From positions 62,001 through 126,000 of the forward strand of contig JAFAKB010000049.1 of assembly GCA_019235885.1 (NCBI GenBank): 64,000 nucleotides of DNA, read 5' to 3'. Below, in pieces: positions 37,548 through 45,604 of this stretch. Source of the DNA: Candidatus Eremiobacterota bacterium (GTDB lineage Bacteria; Vulcanimicrobiota; Vulcanimicrobiia; Vulcanimicrobiales; Vulcanimicrobiaceae). Numbering within the stretch: position 1 is the stretch's first letter; each line of letters begins with the position of its first letter. The position numbers and the translations under genes were made by a program. The notes below the pieces were generated by a model that worked only from the letters and a program-made list of their open reading frames with translations, was not told where the DNA came from and ran no database searches.

Positions 37548-37967
37548 ACGTTCAAAGGATTCGGCGCGTTCATCGCGCGCGGCAACGTGATCGACCTTGC
37601 GGTCGCCGTGGTGGTCGGTGCGGCGTTCACCGCGGTCGTCAACGCGCTGGTGAAAGACCTGATCACGCCGCTGATCGCCGCCTTGGTCGGGAAGCCGGAC
37701 TTCTCACGGCTCGGCTTCACGCTCAACCACTCGCACTTCCCGCTCGGCGACTTCGTGAACGCGCTGCTGACGTTCGTCCTCGACGCGCTGGTGATCTACT
37801 ACCTCATCATCGTGCCGCTCCGGGCCGCCGCCGACCGATTCGAGCCGAGCACGCCGGTGATGGCGCAGAAGACGTGCCCCGAGTGCCTGAGCGAGATTCC
37901 ACAGGACGCGCGCCGCTGCAAGTACTGCACGGCGGTGGTCATACGCGGCGCCGACGCGCGCACTTGA
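37548..37967 (+). CDS. mscL: large-conductance mechanosensitive channel MscL with C-terminal zinc ribbon; probable ACG start
   Basis: 139 residues if started at ACG 37548. The conserved N-terminal helix and TM1 then read FKGFGAFIARGN-VIDLAVAVVVGAAF, as in known MscL. The first canonical codon, GTG 37587, falls inside this segment and would remove the S1 helix. No ATG, GTG or TTG exists in frame between an upstream TGA and 37587, and a strong GAAGGAGG sits five bases before ACG. TM2 is near residues 75-98. The C-terminus adds a zinc ribbon CPEC...CKYC. It releases osmolytes on hypo-osmotic shock. Confidence 0.88.
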   Translation, partial: TFKGFGAFIARGNVIDLAVAVVVGAAFTAVVNALVKDLITPLIAALVGKPDFSRLGFTLNHSHFPLGDFVNALLTFVLDALVIYYLIIVPLRAAADRFEPSTPVMAQKTCPECLSEIPQDARRCKYCTAVVIRGADART

Positions 37968-37971
37968 AGCA

Positions 37972-39273
37972 ATGACCGACGTCGTCGTGGTCGGCGCCGG
38001 CGCCGCGGGGCTCGCCGCGGCGCGCGTTCTCACGCAGCACGGCGCGTCGGTCGCGGTGCTCGAGGCGCGCGACCGCATCGGCGGGCGGCTGTTCACCCGC
38101 GAGGATCCGGCGCTGCCGGTTCCGGTCGATCTCGGCGGGGAGTTCATCCACGGCGCGGTCCCGGAGACGTTCGCGCTGCTGCGCGCCGCGGGCAGCGTGG
38201 CGATCGACACCGGCGGCACCTCGTACACCTACGAAGACGGCGCGCTGCGGCTGCGCGACGATCCGTTCGAGATCATCGCTCGGGTCGTGAGCGGCGCGCG
38301 CGAGCTGCGCGAGGACGTCAGCGTCGAAGCGTACTTGCAAAGCATCGGCGACGGTCCGGACGCCGAGCGGGAGCGGGGCTACACGCGGATGATGGTCGAA
38401 GGCTTCGACGCGGCGGATCCCGCGCTCGCCAGCATCTGCGCGATCGCGGCCGAATGGGGCGACGAGAGCGGGCAAACCTCGCGTCAGTTCCGGCCGCTCG
38501 GCGGCTACGCGCGCTTGATGCGCGCGCTGCACGGCGCGCTCGACCCCGCGCGCGCGCAGGTGTCGCTGTCCACCACCGTGCACTTGGTGCGGCGCGAGGC
38601 CGGCGCGGTTTGCGTCGACGCGACCCGCGCGACGGGAACGGAAGTTTCGATCGCCGCGCGCGCCGCGATCGTGACGCTGCCGGTCGGCGTGCTGAAGGCG
38701 AACGCGGTGCGCTTCGAGCCGCCGCTGCCGCCGCCGAAGCTCGACGCGCTCGCGAAGCTGTTGATGGGCCCGGTGGTCCGGCTCGTGCTGCGCTTCCGCA
38801 CCGCCTTCTGGGAGCGCGTGCGCGAGGGAACGTATCGCGACGGCTCCTTCTTCTTGCGACCCGAAGGCTCGTTTCCGGCGATCTGGACGCTCTTGCCGCT
38901 GCGCGTCCCGCTGATGAACGCGTGGGCCGGCGGGCCGAAAGCCGCGGCGCTCGCGCAGCACGACGAACGCGGCCTCGTCGCCGCCGCGCTGCACGACCTG
39001 CGCGTGCTCTTCGGTGAGGAGATCGATCCGGCCGGCGAGCTCGAAGCCGTCTACACGCACGACTGGCAGCGCGACCCGCGCTCGCGCGGCGCGTACAGCT
39101 ACGTCGCCGTCGGCGGAACCGGCGCTCGCGCCGCGCTCGCCGCGCCGGTCGACGACGTCCTCTTCTTCGCGGGCGAAGCGACCTCGCCGGTCGGCGAAGC
39201 CGGCACCGCCGGCGGCGCCCTCCAAACCGGCGAACGCGCCGCCCACGAAGCGCTGGCCATGCTGCGTCTCTAG
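37972..39273 (+). CDS. flavin monoamine oxidase family protein
   Basis: 433 residues. N-terminal FAD-binding VVVVGAGAAGLAAARVL and LEARDRIGGR, the substrate-channel LGGEFIHG, and the C-terminal FAD motif FFAGEATSPVGEAGTAGGAL place it in the amine oxidase/polyamine oxidase group. It would oxidise an amine to imine with H2O2 release. It starts four bases after mscL and converges with the acyl-CoA synthetase, sharing CTAG. The substrate cannot be told. Confidence 0.9.
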   Translation: MTDVVVVGAGAAGLAAARVLTQHGASVAVLEARDRIGGRLFTREDPALPVPVDLGGEFIHGAVPETFALLRAAGSVAIDTGGTSYTYEDGALRLRDDPFEIIARVVSGARELREDVSVEAYLQSIGDGPDAERERGYTRMMVEGFDAADPALASICAIAAEWGDESGQTSRQFRPLGGYARLMRALHGALDPARAQVSLSTTVHLVRREAGAVCVDATRATGTEVSIAARAAIVTLPVGVLKANAVRFEPPLPPPKLDALAKLLMGPVVRLVLRFRTAFWERVREGTYRDGSFFLRPEGSFPAIWTLLPLRVPLMNAWAGGPKAAALAQHDERGLVAAALHDLRVLFGEEIDPAGELEAVYTHDWQRDPRSRGAYSYVAVGGTGARAALAAPVDDVLFFAGEATSPVGEAGTAGGALQTGERAAHEALAMLRL

Positions 39274-40892
39274 TTCACGCGCTTTTCGTGGCTTTTCCAT
39301 TCGCGTTCGCGCAGGACGTATTTTTGGATCTTGCCGGTTGAGGTTTTCGGCAGCTCGCAGAACTCGAAGGTCTTCGGGACTTTGAAGGCGGCGATGCGGG
39401 CGCGCATGAAGTCGCGCAGCTCCTCGGCTTCCGCACTGCGGCCGGGCTTCAGCGTGACGAACGCTTTCGGGACCTCGCCCCACTTCTCGTCCGGCACGGC
39501 GACGACGGCGCACTCGAGGATGGCGTCGTGCTCGAGGAGCAGCTTCTCCACCTGCTGCGTCGAGATGTTCTCGCCGCCGCTGATGATCACGTCCTTCGCG
39601 CGGTCGACGATCTCGACGTAGCCGTCGGGGTGGCGCACCGCAACGTCGCCCGAGTGGAACCAGCCGCCGGCGAACGCGCGCGCGGTCGCGTCGGCATCGG
39701 CGTAGTAGCCCTTCATCACGTTGTTGCCGCGCATGACGATCTCGCCTTGCGTCTTCCCGTCGGCCGGAACGTCGTTCGATTCCGCATCGACGACGCGCAC
39801 GTCGCCGGCGCCGAGCGTCACCATCGGGACGCCCTGCCGGCTGCGCAGCCGCGCTCGCTCGGCGGCGGGGAGCGCGTCCCACTGCGGGCTGTGCCAGGCG
39901 CACTCCGTGATCGGGCCGTATGTCTCGGTCAAGCCGTAGACGTGGTGCAGCTCGGCGCCGAGCGCCTCGATCTGCGCGATCGTCGCCGGCGCGGGCGGCG
40001 CGCCGGCCGTCGTGACGACGACGCGGTGGGGGAACGGCACGGTGTCCGGATGGTTCACCAAACCGATCAGCACGGTGGGCGCGGCGCAGAAGTGCGTCAC
40101 GCCTTCGGCGTGCACGGCGTGGTTTATCCCCGCCGCGTCGACCTTGCGCAGGCAGACGTGTGTCGCGCCGGCCGCGGTAACGGCCCACGGAAAGCACCAG
40201 CCGTTGCAGTGGAACATCGGGAGCGTCCAGAGATAGACGCTCTCCGGCCGCAGGTTCGCGTGAAAGATCTCCGCGAGCGCGTTCAGGTACGCGCCGCGGA
40301 ACGTGTACATCACGCCTTTCGGCTTGCCGGTCGTCCCGCTGGTGTAGTTGATCGAGATCGTCTCGTCGCCCGCGCCGGCCTGCGCAGCGCCGGCGCGCGC
40401 GGCCAGGGCGGACGGGTCGGCTTCGGCGAGAAAGCGCTCGTACTCGAACGCTCCGTCCGGATTGGATTCGCCCGGCGCAGCGACGCGGACGCGCGGAATC
40501 TCGCTCTCCAGCTTGCCGACGAGCCCGTCGAGCTCGTGGTCGTGCAGCAGCAGCGCGGCGCCGCAGTGGCCGAGGATGTAGTCGATCTCGCCGGGTGCGA
40601 GGCGCGTGTTCAGCGCGCACAGCACGCCGCCGGCAAGCGGCACGGCAAACGTGGCCTCGAGCACCATCGAAGTGTTCGGAGCCAGCACGGCGACGCGCTC
40701 GCCGGCCTGGATCCCCGTCGCCTGCAGCGCCGCGGCGAGCCGCCGCACGCGGTCGAGAAACTCCGGATAGGTCCGCCGCGCCGGACCGTCGACGACGGCG
40801 AGCTTGTCGGGATAGACGAACGCCGCGCGCTCCAAGAAGTCGAACGGGTCGAGCACGCGCTGGTGGACGACGGCGGATGCAAGCGTGTCCAT
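39270..40892 (-). CDS. AMP-dependent acyl-CoA synthetase (medium/long-chain fatty-acid CoA ligase-like)
   Basis: 540 residues from ATG 40892. ANL-superfamily motifs: NYTSGTTGKPKGVMYT (P-loop), YGLTETYGPI, GWFHSGDVAV, and the C-terminal catalytic lysine in KTSTGKIQKY. ELPKTSTGK and overall layout match the DmdB/AlkK-like group that activates short to medium chain or methylmercapto-acids. The longer upstream frame (to 41000) lacks family similarity. It is cytoplasmic and faces away from the AT-rich island. Confidence 0.92.
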   Translation of the reverse strand: MDTLASAVVHQRVLDPFDFLERAAFVYPDKLAVVDGPARRTYPEFLDRVRRLAAALQATGIQAGERVAVLAPNTSMVLEATFAVPLAGGVLCALNTRLAPGEIDYILGHCGAALLLHDHELDGLVGKLESEIPRVRVAAPGESNPDGAFEYERFLAEADPSALAARAGAAQAGAGDETISINYTSGTTGKPKGVMYTFRGAYLNALAEIFHANLRPESVYLWTLPMFHCNGWCFPWAVTAAGATHVCLRKVDAAGINHAVHAEGVTHFCAAPTVLIGLVNHPDTVPFPHRVVVTTAGAPPAPATIAQIEALGAELHHVYGLTETYGPITECAWHSPQWDALPAAERARLRSRQGVPMVTLGAGDVRVVDAESNDVPADGKTQGEIVMRGNNVMKGYYADADATARAFAGGWFHSGDVAVRHPDGYVEIVDRAKDVIISGGENISTQQVEKLLLEHDAILECAVVAVPDEKWGEVPKAFVTLKPGRSAEAEELRDFMRARIAAFKVPKTFEFCELPKTSTGKIQKYVLREREWKSHEKRVN

Positions 40893-41102
40893 GGGAACAT
40901 GTTCGCAGTCTCGCTCTATGACCCTCGCGAGGCAAGATCCACTCTCCCGAATTACGAGACGCCTACCTTTCGCCGCCAATGAGGAGGGCGGCGCCGACAC
41001 CCGGCCAAAGGACCTTAGCTAGCCGACCAACTCTACCGCATCCCAGCACGTCGCTATCTCCTAGTCCGCGGACTCATACTGAAGAAATAGGAGAAACTCG
41101 GG

Positions 41103-42347
41103 GTGATGCATCCTCTTTCCGTCTTCGTCGCATATCAATTTGAGAGTCCTCACATTAAGAAAGACGACCGGGACAAAGCGATAGCCTCCGCCATTCGAAA
41201 GACTAACGAAAACCTCCGGCGGCGCCATCCGCACCACGAAATCACGTGGGCCGGATTCGGGCTTCGATCGGGCGAGCATATAGGCACGCAGTTGGTCGAA
41301 ACAATCGCGGATTGCGACATCTTCGTCGCGGATCTTTCTGAGTTCAACCTGAACGTCGTGTTTGAGCTCGGCGTCGCCTATGGACTACAACGGTCGACCG
41401 CTAAGAAATTCAGCATCACATATGGGCTCAAACAGCAGACCTTAAAAAAGCTTCTATGGCTCGCACACGAGTCCGTTGATTGGCGAACTTTCCCGGCCGA
41501 TCTAAGTGGTCTCTATTTTGTACCATATGGGAAGGAACCATTTGCAGACGTTCTTGCTACCAGAATCCCCGAACTCTGTTTAGCGTTGATTGAGGAACGC
41601 CAAGAGGCCGATGCCCTACGCACGCTGCGAAAGTTCTGGAACCTTTCCGCCGTCTCTTCGACCGACATTGTATGCTCGGAGATACCCGACGACGTGCGCT
41701 CTCCATTTGCCAGCGCGGATAACGCAAACTATATCCGTTACGCGGCGTTTGCCGACCTCGACAGCTTCATCAACCTCAAAACTCGGATCGCCGAAATTTC
41801 TCCTGGCGAAATCATACGAGAGTACCTGCCGCGAGAGTACCGCGTATCAAATCACGACAAGTTGATCGTGATCGGTGGACCAGTGTGGAATCCCGTTGCA
41901 AAGAATATGCAACGGAGGCTTCCCTTCTATTTCGAAAGCGCGCCAAATGATCAAGACTCTCCCCTGATCGTCGAAAACGCGAAGCGACGCCGTTTGCCAC
42001 CGGTCCGAAAGAACGACCGAAAGAGAACACTTCTTCGCGATATATCGGTCTTCGCACGTCTCGGAAGCACAAAGATGGTCAGTGGATGCCTAACTTTCGG
42101 CGGTTTAAGCGCATCGAAATGTTTCATCGATCGCGAAATTGGCGCAAGCAATGTCTCATATATCGAAGAACGAGTTGATGGTGCTGATTTTGTCGTAGTT
42201 TACGAGGCTCATTTGACGGGACTTACAGGTGACGTCTCTACGCCAAACTTTTCCGACCATGAGCCGCTCATACTCATGAAGCGCGATAAACGCAGCGACA
42301 ACTTTTCGATGGTACTTGACAATTCCGAAACGGCGGAATCTCGGTGA
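41103..42347 (+). CDS. TIR-like/nucleoside deoxyribosyltransferase-fold protein with unidentified C-terminal domain (candidate defence gene)
   Basis: 414 residues in markedly AT-richer DNA than its surroundings. Residues 1-135 have the pattern of TIR-like or nucleoside-2-deoxyribosyltransferase-fold domains: SVFVAYQF strand, then HIGTQLVETIADCDIFVADLSEFNLNVVFELGVAYGL, where the Glu of ELG would be catalytic. Residues 200-400 form a second domain with LIVIGGPVWNPVAKNM and SGCLTFGGLSASKC, resembling ligand-binding modules I have seen attached to conflict-system proteins. It has no close partner gene. A role in NAD or nucleotide depletion during phage attack is plausible but inferred. Confidence 0.62.
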   Translation: MMHPLSVFVAYQFESPHIKKDDRDKAIASAIRKTNENLRRRHPHHEITWAGFGLRSGEHIGTQLVETIADCDIFVADLSEFNLNVVFELGVAYGLQRSTAKKFSITYGLKQQTLKKLLWLAHESVDWRTFPADLSGLYFVPYGKEPFADVLATRIPELCLALIEERQEADALRTLRKFWNLSAVSSTDIVCSEIPDDVRSPFASADNANYIRYAAFADLDSFINLKTRIAEISPGEIIREYLPREYRVSNHDKLIVIGGPVWNPVAKNMQRRLPFYFESAPNDQDSPLIVENAKRRRLPPVRKNDRKRTLLRDISVFARLGSTKMVSGCLTFGGLSASKCFIDREIGASNVSYIEERVDGADFVVVYEAHLTGLTGDVSTPNFSDHEPLILMKRDKRSDNFSMVLDNSETAESR

Positions 42348-42361
42348 CCCTCAACGCACCG

Positions 42362-43594
42362 TCACGCGAAACGATCTGATTTCTCAAGCCACGATTCTAG
42401 CGCGGCATCCAAATGCTGACCGAGGATCTGCCAGTCACTTGGGTCGTGGCGGTCGCTTCCGTGAAACCAGCCGCGCGTGAAGATCTGCTGATCCGTGAGA
42501 TGCCCTACAATATGCATACGAACCGCGTCTGCCTTAAACGGCATGCCGATGCTCTGCACTGAAAAGAACCCATAGCGGTCAATGACCTCAATTGTCTGTG
42601 CGAGCCCTAGCCGCTCCAAAGTTGCCTGGACGCGTTGAATGACGTCTTGTACCTCGCGGCGCCAGGAAGGCCATTCTATCGCTTGGCAAAGCAAGTTCTC
42701 TCCAGTTATCAAAGCCGCCAGTGCCGTGGACTCGCTAGCGTAAGTCGCGCTGATATGTGCCAATGATGCGTACTGCATTAGGCGTTTGGGACCGACTAAA
42801 GCCGCCAACGGTAGGCCGTTCGCTAATCCCTTCGATATGCACAACAGATCGGGCCAAATATTCAGTGCTCCGGCCACGCCCGTGCGGCCATATTTATAAT
42901 GCGATGTAATCTCGTCGAAAATTAGCACCATGCCGCTTAAGTCACAATGAGCACGGAGCGCAGCAATGGCGTCGCCGGTCCAAACTTCGGGTCGTACAAT
43001 CACGGCCGCTACTCTGTCCGCGAAAGGTAGGAGCGCATCTCGGGCAGCGCCTATACCGGCATTGGGGTCTAGAAATCGAACCGCCTCCTTGACTTCGGGG
43101 AGGATGCCGAGCGTAAGTGGGGTTTCCGAGTACGCGCAAGCGGCACTCCAGTCGTGCCAACCGTGGTAGCCATCGACAGCAATGAGCTGTCTCCCGGTGG
43201 CGGCACGGCCGATGCGCACCGCAGCGCTGCATGCGTCCGCGCCGCCTTTGAAAAACCGAGCCTGCTCATAGCGTTCGAGCCGGTGCAAAAGACGCTGCGC
43301 CGCTTCGTGTTCCAGTACCGTGGGAACTGACGCCGCACCGCATTCGATCAGTGCCCGGCGAACAGAATCCGCAAATTCTTCTCGCCCGTGGCCCCAGATC
43401 ACACTGCCGAGCGCCATGTCGAAATCGAGCCAAGTGACATTGTGTTCATCTGTAAATCGGGCTCCCTGCGCAGAGACCGCCCGTCCAGGGGAGGTATGAC
43501 CTGTGACAATCAATGGGAGCTTACTGATTGTGCTACAGCCGCCCGCTATGGGCTCACGCTTCACCGTGTCTATCTGATCTTTTCGCCTGGCCAT
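42362..43594 (-). CDS. class III aminotransferase (glutamate-1-semialdehyde aminomutase-like)
   Basis: 410 residues. PLP-fold type I: DFDMALGSVIWGHG, RFFKGGADACSAAVRIGRA, GYHGWHDW, LIFDEITSHYKYG, and the PLP lysine in ISKGLANGLPLAALVG. The family amines sugar or keto substrates; lack of hem neighbours argues against HemL itself. It overlaps the upstream glycosyltransferase by 25 bases, so the two act together, perhaps in making an amino-modified surface sugar. AT-richer than the chromosome around it. Confidence 0.87.
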   Translation of the reverse strand: MARRKDQIDTVKREPIAGGCSTISKLPLIVTGHTSPGRAVSAQGARFTDEHNVTWLDFDMALGSVIWGHGREEFADSVRRALIECGAASVPTVLEHEAAQRLLHRLERYEQARFFKGGADACSAAVRIGRAATGRQLIAVDGYHGWHDWSAACAYSETPLTLGILPEVKEAVRFLDPNAGIGAARDALLPFADRVAAVIVRPEVWTGDAIAALRAHCDLSGMVLIFDEITSHYKYGRTGVAGALNIWPDLLCISKGLANGLPLAALVGPKRLMQYASLAHISATYASESTALAALITGENLLCQAIEWPSWRREVQDVIQRVQATLERLGLAQTIEVIDRYGFFSVQSIGMPFKADAVRMHIVGHLTDQQIFTRGWFHGSDRHDPSDWQILGQHLDAALESWLEKSDRFA

Positions 43595-44778
43595 ACTAGA
43601 TCCGCGAGATCCCGAAGCAAGAGGGCGTTTCCGTAGAGGTCGACTACGATATCGTCGTCTCGTACGCGCCTGCGATGTTCGAAGAAATAGGCGTTTCCGC
43701 GCAGGCGTATGAAGCTATCGCAGAGGAAGAGCATTCGACGTGGCTCTCGATGGCAATTTGGTCCCAGTACGAGCGGGAGTGGGATCGCCCCATCGCTGGC
43801 GCACCGATGCGAGACGAGGCGAACGTCCTCTGCGCGTTCGGCGGTGCGTTCAGGCAATTCGGTCCAAAACCGCTTCGCAGCGACGCGGTCGCCGCAAAGG
43901 TCGATTCCGACGCACGAGACATCGCGTCCGGCCGCAATCGCTTTTGAGCATCGCTCGATACCGGCCGCCAAGAATATCCAAAGGTCATCGACGATCTTCG
44001 CACCCCAACGATGCCAGAACAGGGCAATGTTTCGCTTACGGCTAGCGTCGCGATGTGGACCGGCGCTTCGTTCCCAATGAAATGCCCTTGCATTTGGCGC
44101 GACGAGTAAACGGCCGCCGGATTCTGCGATACGTAGCGCAAGATCGAGGTCGTCGTATCCACTATGATACGAAGGGTCGAATCCTCCGGCAGCTTCGATT
44201 AGATGACGGCGCGCTGCACTGAATCCTAACGGCATTGCTTGTACCGGATAAGGGTGGCTCGGCAAAGTGTCCCGCCGTGCATTCAAGTATGCGTGACGGC
44301 CAACGAACTGATAGAATGTCAGGCCCGCATGATTAATGCCCCCCGATTCAGGATAGAACAAGACGCCGCTCACGACGCCCAAATCTTCGCTGCCATCAAA
44401 TGGTGTGACGAGATCGCTCAGCCATGGCTTTCCAAGGACGAGGTCGCTATCGAGACGTACTACAATGTCTCCCTTGCAGTGTTCTAAACCGGTATTGAAT
44501 GCAAAACCGTCGCCGAAAGGAAGCGTGTGAGAAATCAGCATGACTTCCACTTTCGTACTCAATGCACGTCGCCATTGATTGAGCACCGCCTTGCTGTCAC
44601 CGCTGCAGCCATCGTCGACGAGAATCAGTTGTATACCCTCAGGAAGTGTCTCATTCAGGCCGCATAGGAAAAGCTCAAGAACATTCGGCTCCTCAAATAT
44701 GGGGACTACGACCGAAACGGAAAGCGTCCCGTCGGTCGGCCGCTTCGAATTTTTCGAATGCGCCGGCAGGTTCGACAC
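43570..44778 (-). CDS. family 2 glycosyltransferase with C-terminal extension
   Basis: 402 residues. GT-A domain at about 18-250: VSVVVPIFEEPNVLELFL, LILVDDGCSGDS, the DxD metal site in RLDSDLV, and FDPSYHSGYDDLDLALRI. The last 130 residues (from about 270) are an unassigned domain with FLCDSFIRLRGNAYFFEHR and DDDIVVDLYGNALLLRDLADL. First gene of a two-gene unit with the aminotransferase. Likely acts on a cell-surface or secreted glycan; acquired region by base composition. Confidence 0.88.
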   Translation of the reverse strand: MSNLPAHSKNSKRPTDGTLSVSVVVPIFEEPNVLELFLCGLNETLPEGIQLILVDDGCSGDSKAVLNQWRRALSTKVEVMLISHTLPFGDGFAFNTGLEHCKGDIVVRLDSDLVLGKPWLSDLVTPFDGSEDLGVVSGVLFYPESGGINHAGLTFYQFVGRHAYLNARRDTLPSHPYPVQAMPLGFSAARRHLIEAAGGFDPSYHSGYDDLDLALRIAESGGRLLVAPNARAFHWERSAGPHRDASRKRNIALFWHRWGAKIVDDLWIFLAAGIERCSKAIAAGRDVSCVGIDLCGDRVAAKRFWTELPERTAERAEDVRLVSHRCASDGAIPLPLVLGPNCHREPRRMLFLCDSFIRLRGNAYFFEHRRRVRDDDIVVDLYGNALLLRDLADLVWPGEKIR

Positions 44779-44916
44779 GTTTTAGGCCGCGTCGGCGCTT
44801 GCCGACGTGCAGCGTGTTCGGATGATGCTAAGGCCAAGCACGGCCAGTCGGGACGCGGTCATCATAGTACGGCGTGACACCTCCCAGGGACGGGGGTTCG
44901 GCAGTACGGCGTTCGG

Positions 44917-44940
44917 CGGCGGAACCCGCCGTGCATTTTT
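44917..44940 (+). terminator. terminator- or attenuator-like hairpin upstream of the peroxiredoxin gene
   Basis: CGGCGG-AAC-CCGCCG followed by TGCATTTTT on the plus strand. No plus-strand gene ends nearby, so it may attenuate transcription into the peroxiredoxin gene at 45009. The remainder of the 230-base gap (44779-45008) shows nothing else I can name. Confidence 0.45.
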
Positions 44941-45008
44941 CGCCTCCGCGGACCCGTCCGATATAGACTCTCGAAGTATCGTTGAAGGCTGCGTAGAAGA
45001 GCGGCCCC

Positions 45009-45509
45009 ATGGCAGTCGCAAAAGGGACCACCTCACGCGCCTCGGAGACGCCGACGCTGAAGGTCGGTGACCCCGCACCGGACTTCACCTTGAGCTCGCA
45101 CACCGGCGAGCAGTTCCATCTGGCGGACCAGCGCGGAAAGAACGTCGTCATCGCGTTCTATCCGTTCGCGTTCTCCGGCACTTGAAGCAGCCAGATGCCG
45201 TCGTACGAGCGCGAGCAAGAACGCCTTCGTACGTACGACGCCCAGGTCGTGGGCGTCTCGACCGACTCCCGGTTCGCCAACGCCGCCTGGGCGCAGCAGC
45301 TCGGCGGAATCTCCTATCCGCTGCTGAGCGACTTCCATCCGCACGGTGCCGTCGCCCAGCTCTACGGCGTGCTGCGTCCCGAGGGCATGGCCGAGCGCGC
45401 GATCTTCGTGATCGACAAGGCTGGGATCGTGCGCTACATCGACGTGCACGAACTGCGCGAGCACCCCGACGAGGCGGTCCTGTTCGAAGAGCTCGCCAAG
45501 CTAAACTAG
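45009..45509 (+). CDS. peroxiredoxin (AhpC/TSA, AhpE-like) with in-frame TGA at the peroxidatic position: probable selenoprotein
   Basis: Reading TGA 45183-45185 as selenocysteine gives a continuous 166-residue peroxiredoxin. Residues 1-58 hold [16 protein letters not shown] and [13 protein letters not shown]; Sec59 follows, and then [43 protein letters not shown] and the C-terminal [16 protein letters not shown]. The catalytic motif P-x3-[ST]-x2-C aligns as P52-x3-S56-x2-U59, so TGA replaces exactly the peroxidatic cysteine. No other cysteine is present, suggesting a 1-Sec enzyme needing an external thiol. An in-frame TAG at 44994 fixes the start at ATG 45009. Alternatives: a TGC/TGT-to-TGA mutation or sequencing error. 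Confidence 0.85.
45203..45232 (+). promoter_or_regulatory. candidate bacterial SECIS hairpin
   Basis: Starting 17 bases after the TGA, GTACGA pairs with TCGTAC and, inside it, GCG pairs with CGC across a two-base bulge, leaving a ten-base apical loop (45212-45221) whose second base is G. Loop size, UGA-to-loop spacing (about 26) and the early G all fit the published bacterial SECIS consensus as I recall it. An alternative register (CGTCGTACG with CGTACGACG, nine perfect pairs) also exists. Confidence 0.6.
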
Positions 45510-45604
45510 TTCTTTCGTAGCTCTTGACCCCGACCGCGGAGGCGTGCTAGGGTGGCTTAAACCGAATTCCTTCGGTTTCCACCTTGCACGTCCGAGGAGC
45601 TCCG

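Noticed and set aside
40985-41060. Minus-strand text GGGATGCGGTAGAGTTGGTC looking like the 5' half of a tRNA next to the AT-rich island
   Set aside because: No matching T-arm or acceptor 3' strand; at most a decayed remnant, which I cannot support.
45195-45509. Stand-alone 104-residue redoxin-like protein starting at ATG 45195
   Set aside because: It would lack the first strands and the active site, and the sequence before the TGA is clearly the same domain.
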